A DNA stretch of 64,000 nucleotides from Azolla caroliniana (taxonomy: Eukaryota; Polypodiophyta). The translations under genes and the position numbers were made by a program. Shown here in pieces: positions 32,310 to 44,624 of the stretch (positions are counted from its first letter, which is position 1; each line of letters opens with the position of its first letter). The notes below the pieces were generated by a model, which saw nothing but the letters and a program-made list of their open reading frames with translations, had not been told where the DNA came from and made no database searches. The DNA is taken from assembly GCA_043228905.1 (NCBI GenBank), contig JBHGNT010000012.1, positions 2,170,001 to 2,234,000 of the forward strand, in the 5' to 3' direction.

Positions 32310-35300
32310 TCAAAAGAGAGAGTTGTAAGAATAGGTTGTAAATATCAAGGAGACTAGCCCTATAAGCAATGCGGGTGCAATGGTGACATTTACAATGAAA
32401 GAGGTTCCCAAGTAGCCGGCAAAGGTGATGGTACCATCGGCAACAACTCTAGCTAGAGTACCAGCTTCTGTAGACAGTAAACCATTATTGTATGTGCCCC
32501 GTGTGAGGCGTACTGACATGACCTTTGATAACAATGATAAGTTCACGCCTATCAAATGAACACTAGCTTATTAAATGCAATACATAATACTTCATGCTCA
32601 TTCATTCAAGATACATATATACAAATGTATGTACATATATACTTGCCTTCCAAAACTTCTGCTCCCACAAATGTGATCAAAGATCCTGTAACATATTGTG
32701 CTACTGTATATGGCACTGGTCCAACAAAGCATATTGTTAACCCCAAGCATGTAAAAACTTGTGATGCAAAAAGGATTTGCCTGCAGAGATTTATGGAGGT
32801 AAGCATTAATGCATAATTAAGTTTCCATTTTTGTTTTCATTAACTAGCAAAATAGGATAATGAGTTAATTCTTTTGGGGCTAACTTGATTTATACCTGTC
32901 CTCGAAGATGTTGCTAATGTAGCTTCCCACAAGAAAGTTAATTGGCAATACCGTTAATCCAAGAAGTGCAAGAAATGCAGCTACAGCTTGCGTAGTCCAA
33001 CCAAAATAGTATGATGTAACGACACTTGATTCCGAAAGGACAATTTCCATGGCATACTTCAACATAAAATAGATCAAAAGTTGAACCTGTCATAATATAA
33101 AAAGAAACTTATAATAAAAGATACAAATGTCTAGTTGGTGAGCTCTGATATATTGTACAACTACAATTATACTCCATATGAGGAAACATGCTATAATGAA
33201 GTTGATTAATGTACTAGGGAACATTACAAATTTGCTTGTTATAATATCAAAAGAAGCTTATAATAAAAGTTGCCAATGTCTAGGTAGTGGACTCTATAGA
33301 TTGTACAACCATAATATTCCGTATGAGACATAAACTGCAATGAAGTTTATTGTTGTACTATAGAACCTTACAAATTCACCAAGTGGGAAAGAGCCATATT
33401 CGCTTCTGTTTCCATTGTGTGCAACATTAAGAGTTGCCACATTCACATACCTATCTATCTAGGTAAAAGAAAATTATTAGGGCACCCCCCCATAGTGGGA
33501 AATTAATTTCTAAGATTTTTTGAGATAGAAAATGAGGAATATTGCAAAAGTTATTCTTTATTATACCTTTACAGGTGTTGTCAAAAGACTATATGCTTGT
33601 GCAATTGATGTCACAGGAGATTCATCATCCTTCTCATCGTTGCCACTCTCAACACCAACATCTTCATAGTCATATAATTCATCTTGTATAGCAACACCAT
33701 CTTGAATTGAATCTAATAATGATTGAGTCAATTTGTCATCTACTTGTATGGGAGGTCGTGGCTCAACATGTCCATTAGTGTTGTTGGTAATAATTGATGT
33801 CTTCGACTTACGATTGATAGTTTTGGTGGTCACTAGCCTAATGGGTTCCTTGAAACCTATTAGAGCCCATACAATGTATACCAACCAAGCCATAGCCATG
33901 ACCCACCCTGGAAGTGTGTTTGCATTAAATGTTAATCCTACAAATGATTTGTCCATTTCAAGCACTCCTGCTAATGCAGGCCCTGTTGCCATGCCCAAAG
34001 CACTTGCACTTACAAAGCCCGCTGAAGCTTTTAAACGCATATTTGTTGGGACCCAATCACTAATATACCGCCTGTTAATTGCTCTTGCAGACCCTAATCT
34101 GCATTCATGTAAGTGCATTAAAATTAGCAAGTTTATAATCTCATGTCAACTGATTTCCATCATGATTATAATGTTACAATATGACATGTGTTCACTATAT
34201 GGTATTTAAAAAGCTCCTAAGTTTGAAGATTGTGCATGTGCACATGGGTAAGTATAAAATTTTGGTATACTACACGGAATTTATAAAACCCCTAAGTGTA
34301 CACATGATGCATGTCCATCAGAGTAGCATTTAGGGGATCTGGAAAGCGTTCACAAGAATTCCACATATAACATGTTTTTCTAAAATGGCCACATGCACAC
34401 ATGATGAATATGCAGGGTTTACATAATCATTTTGACTATTGTTTTTTTACAAACTTCCTCCCTTTTGAGGCAAATCATACCACATCCTTTCCAATGGTAT
34501 TTCAAGCAACATTTATTATTAGATTGAATTTCCCTTACTAGAGGTATTATATGTAAGGAAGAGTACATGATATTACCCGCACAAAATCCGCCCAAGAATA
34601 AGAAGTGAAAGCGATCGGAAGTCATATGCTATTGCATACAACAAATTCCCTAGTAGTAAAACTACACTGCTAAAAATGAGAGGATAATTGTAAGATGTGT
34701 TTGACCAAGCACTGAAGTAAACCGATGAAATGAGTTGTGTGACTGCCATGGAACCAATGATGACCCCACACAATGTTGGTGCAGCTCCAAGGCTATAGGC
34801 GTATTTGTCGGCCGTAGGTACAATAATATATGTGTTGACCATGTAAAGGAAAGTATTCACGAGGTTGAGAAGTAAAGACATAAAATCATATTGTCGGCGA
34901 ATGAAGTCATCTTCATCCCCGAGAAATTCTTCTTCTTTATCAACATCGAGGAGTTGCTTTGCCACATACTTGAGGAAATTAGTAGAATTTGTTAACCTCT
35001 CTTGAGCTACTTTGATAGAATGAATTATTGGATCCTGTATTATTTAGAGAAATTAACTAGTTTAATGAGGAGCAACTTTGTGTCATTTTGAGTATGTAGT
35101 ACACTTGCAAGCCTATTCATTTTTTGTCAATTAGGATGAAATTAGGTTAACGAACCTCGACGGCGATGAAACGTTTGGGTTCATCGTAAAGAGATGTTGT
35201 TTGATGTTCTAGCTCTGCTATGCTTCGAGTAAGTGCACCAACCATGGCACCTATACCCTATAAAAATGAGTCAATTTTTAAAATCAATGATCACTGCTTG

Positions 35301-36708
35301 CATGCTATGTATAAAACATCACATTTATATTGATTGACAATATGAAATATATTAGCTTCAAAGTGGTCCAAGTGTAAAGTCATAAGAAGTTTTAAACATT
35401 TCCAAAGTGGGATCAAAGAGCTCCAAGGTTTCTCAATGATATAAAATGTTGATCTCTAGTTACAAAATGCTCTTCCACATTATGAGCTTCAACAAGTGAG
35501 CTCAGATTAGTTATAGACAATGTCACCACATGAAGAGCCCTAATAGAGTGTTGTAATTTATGAGCTTTTGTAAGTGAGGCACTCTAACCTAGATATCTCC
35601 AACAAGGTACTTACAAGCACATTAACCACCCACTCATCCCCAACTCCACACACTTTGAGTATCTAGGTGTATGGAGTTATCCCACTTGATCACAAAACCT
35701 GGCATGGTGATATATTAGGTCAAGGTTAAAATTGTGTAATAATTTGAATGGTGGCCCCTTGACTACAAAACCTAGGCATGATAATATGTTAGGCCAAGGT
35801 TTAAATTGTGTAATAATTTGAATGATGGCTCCTTAAAAGTACAAAACCTAGCATGAGAAAATATTAGGCCAAGGTTAAGATTGTGTAATAATTTGAATGG
35901 AGGACCTAAGACATTGACACAACATCATCCTCCACGGCTACTCAAGGCAAACATTGAAACGTCGATGAGTGTGCGCGGAGGTGTGTATCATAGGTACATG
36001 CGTAGTTGGCTCTAGGTACTTAGACTAGTAGTTACTGACCACGTGCCTGAAAACTTGTTGTAATTGGGAGTAGGGGTGATTGGAGCGGCTCGCAACGTAG
36101 TAGTCGGTCAATGCATGGGCCGCTCTCTTGTCGAACTTCTTAAGGATCTTCCGGATCCCGGTTGCGTTGATCTCGACATAATTAAGGAGATCAAGGAGTT
36201 GGCCACCCACGGCCCGATAGGCTTCCACACATTGGGAGGCTTTTTCCCCGTGGTCATTGTCCGTGTCCGTGTCCGTGCCATGTCCTAAGGCCTCGCGCTC
36301 AGCTCCGAGGGCCGATAAGCGTGCCGCGAGTTGGCCTTGTTGCTCAAGTAGGAAGAGTACGATCTTCTCGATCTGCCAGTCGAGGAGCCTCGCAAACTCC
36401 CTCCTCATCTTCTTGTTGTGCTCTCCGTCTTGGGCATGGTCATAGTGGTCCACATAATCCTTCAATTTCCTCTTCATCATCTTGTAGTTGATGTAGTAGC
36501 TTTGGGGGGTGGGGGTGGGAGAGAGATCAAGCAACAAAATCAAACATCCCACATTTAGCATAAAAAATCTCTGAGACTCTCTCATCAATCCATCCAATTT
36601 GCAAAACCAAACAAAAGGCACACACAAGAAAAAAAAGAAGAAAAAAAGGACTTACTGTTTCCATTCAGGATTTTGAGCTTCCCTCAATCTCTTACCAAAT
36701 CCCACCAT
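32310..36708 (-). CDS. SPX-MFS vacuolar phosphate transporter (PHT5/VPT type)
   Basis: Eight exons on the minus strand: 36708-36656, 36499-36040, 35257-35156, 35034-34577, 34098-33567, 33086-32896, 32780-32647 and 32548-32310, total 2169 bp, 722 residues; phases agree throughout. The start [16 protein letters not shown] is the usual beginning of SPX proteins. The SPX domain (exons 1-3) has [15 protein letters not shown], the inositol-pyrophosphate-binding block KILKKFDKR and [14 protein letters not shown] helices follow: [44 protein letters not shown] (split by intron 4), [51 protein letters not shown] and a SYNSLF end. Family members load phosphate into the vacuole, with SPX sensing phosphate status. 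Size fits Arabidopsis PHT5 (about 700). Intron 7 uses a GC donor (GAAG|GCAAGT at 32646). Confidence 0.95.
33090..33380. repeat. tandem duplication inside transporter intron 5
   Basis: Two diverged copies of about 145 bp (33105-33235 and 33255-33375) share CTTATAATAAAAG, AATGTCTAG and TTGTACAAC. Intronic, no coding signal. Confidence 0.7.
35690..35905. repeat. triplicated ~70-bp repeat in transporter intron 2
   Basis: Three copies of ACAAAACCT-x-GCATG...ATATTAGG-CAAGGTT then ATTGTGTAATAATTTGAATG occur in direct order. The intron (36039-35258) has no other recognised feature. Confidence 0.8.
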
Positions 36709-39700
36709 TCTGAACCAAAAAAGAAAAAACCAAACCAAACAATTGTATAAGAAATTTGTCCAAAGTAAACCCCACTCCAATTTATATAGTGGTAAGTCAC
36801 ACTATTGCACCATATGCTCTTGTAACGTTGTTGTCGTGGTCGTTGTCGATACCCATGGACAAACACACACCTCATCCTAGGGTAAATATTGGTTCCCAAT
36901 TATCTTTAAAAATGGCCACCCCCAAGTTTTTGGTATTTTCTTGAATGCCATTTAACCTAGTCTCGTGTCGTGTAGCTTCTATGTATGTTATCTTGCTACA
37001 TTCCCCTTGCATTTCTCCCCGTTATTTCCCCACTTAATGCCCAATGGCCCACCCTGTTGAACTCCACGTGTTTATCAAAGGGTTTATTCGAAAACTCTCT
37101 TATAGCATTTCAAAGTTTGCCCAGTTTCCACTTCAATGTTTGAAGGTGATTTCAGAGTAATCTGAGTGAAATTCTACTATACATGTGATGTACTACGCTT
37201 GATGACACCATGTTGTGCTTGTCTTTGAGAAACTATGTGTATTCACGTGGGGGCAACATAGAAAATATGCATTTTTTTTTGTTCCATATGGATATTTTTA
37301 ACTTAATTTATTCCGTATGGACTTGGTTGGTGTCATTACTTATAAATTTTATCCTTTCCTCCAAAAAACTAGTCTTTGGTTATTCAAACACAATTTAGTA
37401 TGACACGAATGGGTGATTGTCGTGTGTCCTCTAGTATTCGACAGTCAACATCATGATGGTCATTGATCCCTATATTATTGTGGCATTCTCAACCATATCT
37501 TGACTTTTCCGCATCTACTAGTATGTCATAACAACATGTTTCCACCTTGTAAACAAAGAGAGAAGACATTTTAATGCAAGAAATGAAACCGTTGTTGTGT
37601 ATGTGTTCTATATGTTTTCGAATTGGTACTCGATACGTAATGTATCTCACCGTCCAATTCCATTTTAGGAAGGTTGTATCTTATTATAACACTACATGCC
37701 GGAAACCATCAATCTTCATAATGCCTACTATCTTCCTACTAAGTAATGCCATTCATAAATATTCGTTGTTGTTGTTGTGTTAGTCATTTTAAAATCACAT
37801 GAATATTTATCATGTAAAAGTAAACGAATTTGAGCCTATAATTGTGTTTGATTGTATATCTTGGATGTACCACAATTACTTCATATCTTATACGTGTTGA
37901 ACTTTGGAATTAGATAAGGAGGTGAGTTAAAGAATTACTTGCAAATGTGTGGAAGAAAATTAGAGTTTTGTACATTAGCAAGTTGAAACTACTACAGGAG
38001 TTCATTTACCAAAATTGACTATGTGTGGATGCCATTTCTCTTATCTATATATGATCCCCCACAACTGTAACATATTTCATCGTTTATACAACTTTTTTTC
38101 TTTGCCTTTTACTTGTCTATGATCCATAAGATTTGTGGTTGTCCTTAGTCTCAAATTTGACATTCTATTTAAGATCGACATGGATTCATCTTCGAATCTT
38201 TCATTTTTTGTATTCTTTCTAATGATATCTAAAGCCTAGATGCATCTTCATATCTAGCAATGAAATAGAATCTTCTTTATAAGTTTCATCTTTTGTATGT
38301 ATTATAATGATTCACATCGAATTTGGCATATCTAAAGAGGTACATCTTAATGTCACCACTCAATATGGATATTCATTACATTTACTACTCTATATCTTCA
38401 TTCTTTGTAAATCATTGGGCAAATTTTGCTTTCCATGAAATTCCTTTATAGTAGACTAAAGGATTTGGAAAACAAACAATTAGTCACTTTCGTTGCCAGA
38501 AGCATTTACATTTGGTTGGCTTGTCCATTGCATTCATGAAATTATCTCGATTAATTACAAGGATTAAATTAATTCACTTCAAGGGGTATAAAACATAGAA
38601 GGGACAATCCTACAATAGATTTTATATTGCCATTTCTATTACACATATAGAAGAAGTATTATCGTTGTCCAAACAGAATTTTTTTTGGAAGAGACATCTA
38701 TATTTGTGAGAGAGAATATCCTCTTGTTGTCGTCATTTATACTTTTATGAAGTTCATCTTCTTGCGTATTATACTTGCCCACGTCACAAACTGAACAACC
38801 TTGATAATGTTGCACATAATCTAGAATAGTGATTGTACATTACCGGAAATAATGATGAAGGTCTTCCAAATATATACTCTCGACAATGTAAATGAAGATG
38901 AGTATGACCTTGATTTGTAGCTCCATCTTAAGTTCTACAAATTTTCATGAATATATCCTAGAAAGCCAATGTGGGTACCTTGATTGTTAAGACTTACATG
39001 GTATCAACACTTTTGCTTTCGCTAGTTGATACATGATGGCTACATTGGATGATGCGCAAGTATTCACTGGGAGCATATGGATGTTGATCAATTAACTTTT
39101 TGCACAAGCATTATTGACCAACGCTCTATTAACATTCATAAATGTTGGTTCTATTCTTTGTATATTCAATGTTAATATCCAAAAATTAAATCCTCATAAT
39201 TGATTCACATTCTACAGATTCCCCCTTATTCATACTCATCCATGGCCCCATGCATATGTATATGCTATTAGTTACATGGGTGATTTCACTCTACATTTTG
39301 TACGATATTAAATTTAAGGATAATTGAGGTGACAATGTGGCATACAATGTTCTTCATACCTTTCGCTGTGTTGGTGCCCATTATACATTTACATGGCATA
39401 GGATACATTTCTATATCTAGATATGTGTATCTTAATATCACCACTCAATAAGAATATTCCATGTATAGAGCAACAACCTCTCTTGGAATCTACAAAGGAT
39501 CCTTATTCGAAGGATTTGGAAAACATGATGGTTTTTTAAAATGATAACAAACACTCATTTTCACTGTTTGCTTACAAATATTTCATACCTTTTATGACTA
39601 AATTAATTGTGTTACATGTATTTGCCTATTTAAGGGAGATAAACCATATGTGTCCAAATTAAATGATGTTTAGTTGTGATAAAACCAATAACGCAACCAT

Positions 39701-41071
39701 TCTTGAGTCGGTGGGCATCCACATAAGATGGAACTATCCCGTCCCTACAAGGATTTGTACATAATCGTCTCATTTGTAAAATTGTATAACTAATGGAAGG
39801 AGTTTTTTTTGGAAAAAAAAAAAACGCAACCATTCTATAAGTTTATGGGTAATGACATTCTTGAGATGACCATCATGAATATAGAATGAGTATCCCTTCA
39901 CTAACCATAGAGAAAATGAGCTTTAAATGACTTGGGATGATAATGCACCATACCTTTAATTAATTAATTATCTAGACATGTTTTTGTGTACATATAGGAT
40001 GATGCAAGGTTTGGTAGAAAATAAATATGATGTTTTTTGTTTTCTTTTTTGGCAGTAATAAATATGGATTTACATTTATTATGGACTATTTTATCACATA
40101 TTTTTGTTTACATGCTTGTTAATAGAATGAATGTAAATCAATTTTTTAAAAGGGATCCCAAGAATAGGAACGATCAGAACAAAAAAACTTCTTTGAGCGT
40201 GGCTTCCATAAACATTAAGCACCATCAAGATGAATAACACTAAACAAATAAAGAAGTCTTAGTGGAAAGTTTGATATGCAAACTTTTTCGAAAGGAAATA
40301 TATCAAACTTTATATTTGCATGTATTTGATGTACCATACATATTTGTTTTTATGTACATATCTTGTGGATATAATTGTAAATATGCATTCATTTTATGTA
40401 ATACAAAGTAGGAAGCAATTATATTAGACTACACATATTACGGAAAAAAAGATTAAAGAATGAGCAAAGTACATTAAGAAGCTTAAGACAAGCTTAATTA
40501 GATGTACCACACTCATTAATTAATTAAGTAGAGGATGCAAGGGACAATAATATCTCAAATGTCAATGGAACTCTCTAAGAAGATGCAATGGATGAGATGG
40601 TGGATTCCTTCATTCGATATGCACATGAAAAAGAAAAAGACCCAAATGACTATCTTTTGATGAAAAATAACTAATCATATGCAAAGGATGATTCTATTTA
40701 TGACGTTTTGGAAGGATCACTATAAAGAGAGGTCATTCTTTTAAATTTATGTTTAGGTGGTGTGGGAGAGCGTGAGGGTGAAGTGATGGTGGCGGTTGTG
40801 TAAGTGCAATGGGTAGAAGGAATTATAAGATGTAGTTTAACGAACCATATCCAACCCATGGGTGAATGGAGTTGGGGATAATGTATTCACTAAGCATATG
40901 GATATGGGAACTCTTTCTAAGGTGACTAACGTGAGTTTGAGTTGGTTGGGGTGGTTGTTAGGCTTAGTGTTAACAAAATGGGCAAGAAACTAAGAAGGTG
41001 ATGTAGATGAGGGTTAAAGGTTCGTTGCAAGAAAAAGAGGGGGAAACGTTAGTGTCAATATATGTGGAGGG
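36709..41071. other. 4.3-kb intergenic spacer upstream of the transporter
   Basis: AT-rich, no gene recognised on either strand. It should hold the transporter promoter; no PHR1-type site GNATATNC was noticed in the first 500 bp. A diverged duplication links about 38330-38500 and 39415-39570 (CTTAAT-TCACCACTCAATA, AAGGATTTGGAAAACA). A short LINE copy sits at 39704-39822. Confidence 0.5.
39690..39836 (+). mobile_element. severely 5'-truncated LINE copy (119 bp)
   Basis: Insert 39704-39822 ends TAACTAATGGAAGGAG, T-run, GG, poly-A, matching the 3' end of the LINE at 31.4 kb. It is flanked by a perfect 14-bp duplication AACGCAACCATTCT (39690-39703 and 39823-39836). Only 3' UTR was inserted. Confidence 0.88.
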
Positions 41072-42020
41072 TGTCATCTGGATATACATAAAAGGACATA
41101 ATCATGGTAAAGATGTGAACCCATGACTTCTTGGAGCATTTACTCTAACTTTTCATAGATAATCTAGAGTATATAGATAATCAATTATGAAAATTTGCCA
41201 TCTTGTAAAAGCTAATGCATGATCACCAAATGGTACGCTTGTATGAATGTCAAGTGATGATCATGCATAACTTCGAGGTGATGAGCATATATGTGTTTAA
41301 ACCATGCTATATAAGCAAATGTTGTAATATTGATGCACCATACTAGTTCAACATTAGCCTTCAACATGTTCTTGTATCTTGTTAGTTGTTAGTTGTTATT
41401 AATACATTTCGTTCTTCTTCAATAATTTTGTTCTTAGATATGACCCTGCCATTCGTCTCTTATTTCTCTCTTTGTATTCTCTTCCTTGATTCGATTCTCG
41501 ACTATGAACATGATAGTTTGAATTAGAATTTTTTATTTTTTATTTCTTGAAGAAATCCTCACTCTATGTTCTCATAACCAAAGCAACAATAAGTGAACTA
41601 GAGTGTATACAAGTTGTTACTAGCTAGAATACGACCAAGTTCATGGCCTTAGAGCAAGAGAATCAAAGGTATCGCAAGGATGTATAAGAATTGTTAGTTG
41701 AGAAAGCTCAACTTGAGGGATTAACTCAAAGGATTCACCAACTTGAAGTAACGCTAGGGACTTTGCAATAATAAGACTTGGAAGCACAAAATTCCCCAAA
41801 AGAAACCAAGATCAATTTGATGGTACTCAATCATAATTTCAATAATTCTTGAATCATGTGTGCCTATTATTACAAATTCATCCCACCCAATATCTTATTG
41901 ATGGCTACTAGTGAAGTTTGATGGTACTCATATACAATTTCAAGGATTCTTGAATCAAGTGTGCACACTATTACAAATGCATCCCACCCAATATCCAACT
42001 GGTACAACATGAATGTCACA
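41072..42020 (+). pseudogene. relic of an older Tcn1-like chromovirus (LTR and gag start)
   Basis: A likely LTR begins TGTCATCTGG at 41072, with an antisense tRNA-like module at 41112-41149 and a TATA box CTATATAAGC near 41318, the same layout as the 22.66-kb LTR. From about 41577 the + strand reads as gag: ATISELEC, FMALEQENQRYRKDV, then TQRIHQLEVTLGTLQ, parallel to the young element. The segment KFDGTHIQFQGFLNQV..LLQMHPTQYPT at 41910-41985 matches FDGTRSQFRGFLNQV..IQMHPSRYPT; an earlier, worse copy at 41815-41900 shows a local duplication. Stops and gaps are frequent. Confidence 0.75.
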
Positions 42021-42299
42021 GATAATTAGAATAGACCAAAACGGAGGCAAGGAATGTGAGACAAGAGACAAAATATTGAGGGAGAAAGAACTTATTGGAT
42101 TGTACTTATGATTCCATAAATTGTGTTCACCTTGATTGAGATCAAGGTGAACAACTGTATTTACACGTGTTCCTAAGCACTTCATGTGCATGCATAGTCT
42201 AGAAGTTCTTAGAACATTCCAAATTTTTTGAAAGTGCATGCTTCAGAAGTCTCTATAAGTTTCCATTATGACCAAGGAGGTTGGAGGTTCCAAAAGCAA

Positions 42300-42560
42300 A
42301 TAAACTAGTGGTTAGGGTCATTAACTATGTATAAGAAGTATGGAGTTTAAATCTTTGTTAACACGTCTTTAGGAATTATTTCTTTTTTGCATTTTCGAAG
42401 AAAAAAAGGAAGAAATACATTTAATACCAAAAATAGGTGCCTCTTTCTCTACATATAAAAAGAGGGTTTATTTCATTTTGAGTTTTGGTGTGCACCATTA
42501 TGGTTTTGTGGTTTTATGAGTTTTTAAAAAAAAAATTTCAACTAGGATTTATTTTTCCTC
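42300..42560 (+). repeat. dispersed LTR-like repeat X, copy 1
   Basis: Matches 60726-61020: GTGGTTAGGG, GGAGTTTAAATCTTTGTTA, GGTGCCTCTTTCTCTA and a TATA-like ATATAAAAAG. It contains a tRNA-like A/B-box pair (42305-42317 and 42343-42353). Probably part of an LTR, since a TATA-like box follows; borders not fixed. Confidence 0.6.
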
Positions 42561-43150
42561 ATTATTAGAATGTTAATTAATGTCTAGGAAAATTAAGGAG
42601 GGAAAATAAGGAAGAAAGGGTGCCGGTCCACTCAACCACCCCTAACAAAGGTGAGGGATAGATCTAAGTCCCCCATTGGTGTCCCACACCACCGTCTATA
42701 GACATGAACTATGCCTTGGGTTAAAGAAGGAGGCACATGTGTACGAAGTTACAGCTCTTCAACACTCTCAGAGTCTCTTTCACAAAACAATAAAGAAAAG
42801 AGATGCCCCTTGATGAAGGCAACTAGCCTTCTTCTATAGGCTCAATTCCTAGGCCCTTTGTGTGTGTTTCTCTCTTGGTTGTTTTTTTAATAAAAAGTAG
42901 CCAAGTGATAAACACTTCGAAGTTATATCTTAATGTAGGATATAACTTGATGAAGCTAACTAGCCTTCTTTTATAGGCTCAATTCCTAGGCCCCTTGTGT
43001 GTGTTTCTCACTTTGGTTGTTTTCTTTTATAAAAAGTAGCCAAGTGATAAACACTTTGAAGTTAGATCTCACTGTAGGATTGAGATAAATCAATCCTCAC
43101 CCTTCATCATTACAAATTAGCCCACAACTACAGTTACGGTTATGCTCGTA
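42560..43150 (-). repeat. dispersed LTR-like repeat Y, copy 1
   Basis: Matches 58582-58985 (GGAAGAAAGGG, GGTTAAAGAAGGAGG-like, CCTTCTTCTATAGGCTCAA). An internal direct duplication of about 140 bp is present: 42808-42945 and 42950-43085 share TAGGCTCAATTCCTAGG and AGTAGCCAAGTGATAAACACTT. Strand assigned from the copy near 58.58 kb, which adjoins a degenerate primer site. Confidence 0.65.
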
Positions 43151-43739
43151 GCATACTCTCCCTCTCCAAAAGATTGTACTTGTTGCCATGAAAAGTGAAG
43201 AAATTTTGTTTTAAGAGCATCTTTTGAAAGTTTTGAATGTGTTCTACCCATCGTGTCTTACAACCCATGAGGCCTTCTTGGTCACAAAAATATTTGAAGG
43301 ACTTGGTGCTCCGTAGTTACCACAAAGTGATTTCCATACAACTAATTTCTCCATTACTTAGTGCATGTATTATTGCAAATAGCTATTTTTCTCAAATTGA
43401 GTATTGCACCGAGTTAGAGTAAATTTCTTACTCTCAAATGCAACAGGTTTGGCATCTTAATATACAATTGTCCCTACGGCATAATCACTAGCATCAATCT
43501 TGACCTCATACAATGTCATGAAGATTTTCGGCAACGGTGTGAAAATTGTGTGGAACGGACAAAATCGAGAAGGTGTAATATGTACACATATGAAAGGAGT
43601 GATGGTTACACATGTATTTCAGCACGTTAATGTGCATGTGTGATGTGTGTTTAGGTGTTCATTACACAAAATATAAAAACAAACCTAGGGCCTAATGAGA
43701 TTGAATGCGTATAAAGAGTGGTGCAAGCAAGATCTGAAC
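43151..43739. other. spacer before the nested element cluster
   Basis: No gene recognised. Its right end holds half of a tRNA-like sequence (B-box complement AGATCTGAACC at 43730-43740) whose other half is at 51837-51890. Confidence 0.6.
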
Positions 43740-43864
43740 CTTGTACCTAGGGATCGACAATGGTTCGGTTTAGGCTTAGCCGGTTTGGCCTGACCGGCTA
43801 AGCCTAAACCATTTCGGGGATCTCAAACCTGAACCGAACCGAACTGAACCAATTCACAAACTGG

Positions 43865-44624
43865 TGTCGTGCCTTTCGGCTCCGGATCGTTGCGTGAGTC
43901 GGGTGGGAACCGCCGAGGTTTTGGACTAGGAGAAAGAAGTTCGTGAGATAGAGATTAATTATGAGTAAATAGCAAAGAGAAAGATAAGAAACTCGTGAAT
44001 CACACGAGTATACTATATTAATTGGTACTTAGGGTGTTAAGAGAGAAGTAGACGTATAAATCGTGAATCCCACGAATAATTTTTGTATTGATTAATTCTT
44101 AATCCAAAAAAAATCAACAACAACTACAATGTGCTCCCCATCCTTATATAGTGATGGGAGAGACTAAGCATAGCTACATGCTTTTTCTCATATGTTCATG
44201 CACACTAAATGTGCATGTGATGCTTTTTTTTTTTTATATATTAAAGAAATACACGATTTACCTTTTAATAAAGGTATGCATAAATAAAGGTCTTATACAT
44301 ATTAAATCTATATTTAAAACACTTAAGATAATTTAATGTAATGGTAAGGTTGGGGTTTGTCAACGTGGAGGTGCAGAGTTCGAATCACGCCTTGCACAGT
44401 AGTGAGTATTTCCTTTCCTTTTACATTTATGTCCCTTTATCCGGCTCTTCCTTGCCGGTATGCCGTTTTCTTCCTTGCCGGTATGCCGTTTTCCTCCTTG
44501 CCGGTATGCCGTTTTTCCTCCTTGCCGGTATGCCGTTTTCTTCCGGTTCTCACCGAGCACTCCATTCTCTATCCGGAGGGACAAAAATATAATTTCCACA
44601 TAGTGTGCAACCTACACTATGACA
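43865..44624 (-). repeat. 3' LTR of element B
   Basis: Sense ends TGTCATAG and CACGACA. It holds a near-palindrome at its 5' edge (CATAGTGTAGG..ACACTATG), four tandem copies of CCTTGCCGGTATGCCGTTTT at 44448-44545, a tRNA-like module on the + strand (44338-44389) and a TATA box (CTATATAAGG in sense) near 44145. The pol stop codon at 44612-44614 lies within it. Confidence 0.93.
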
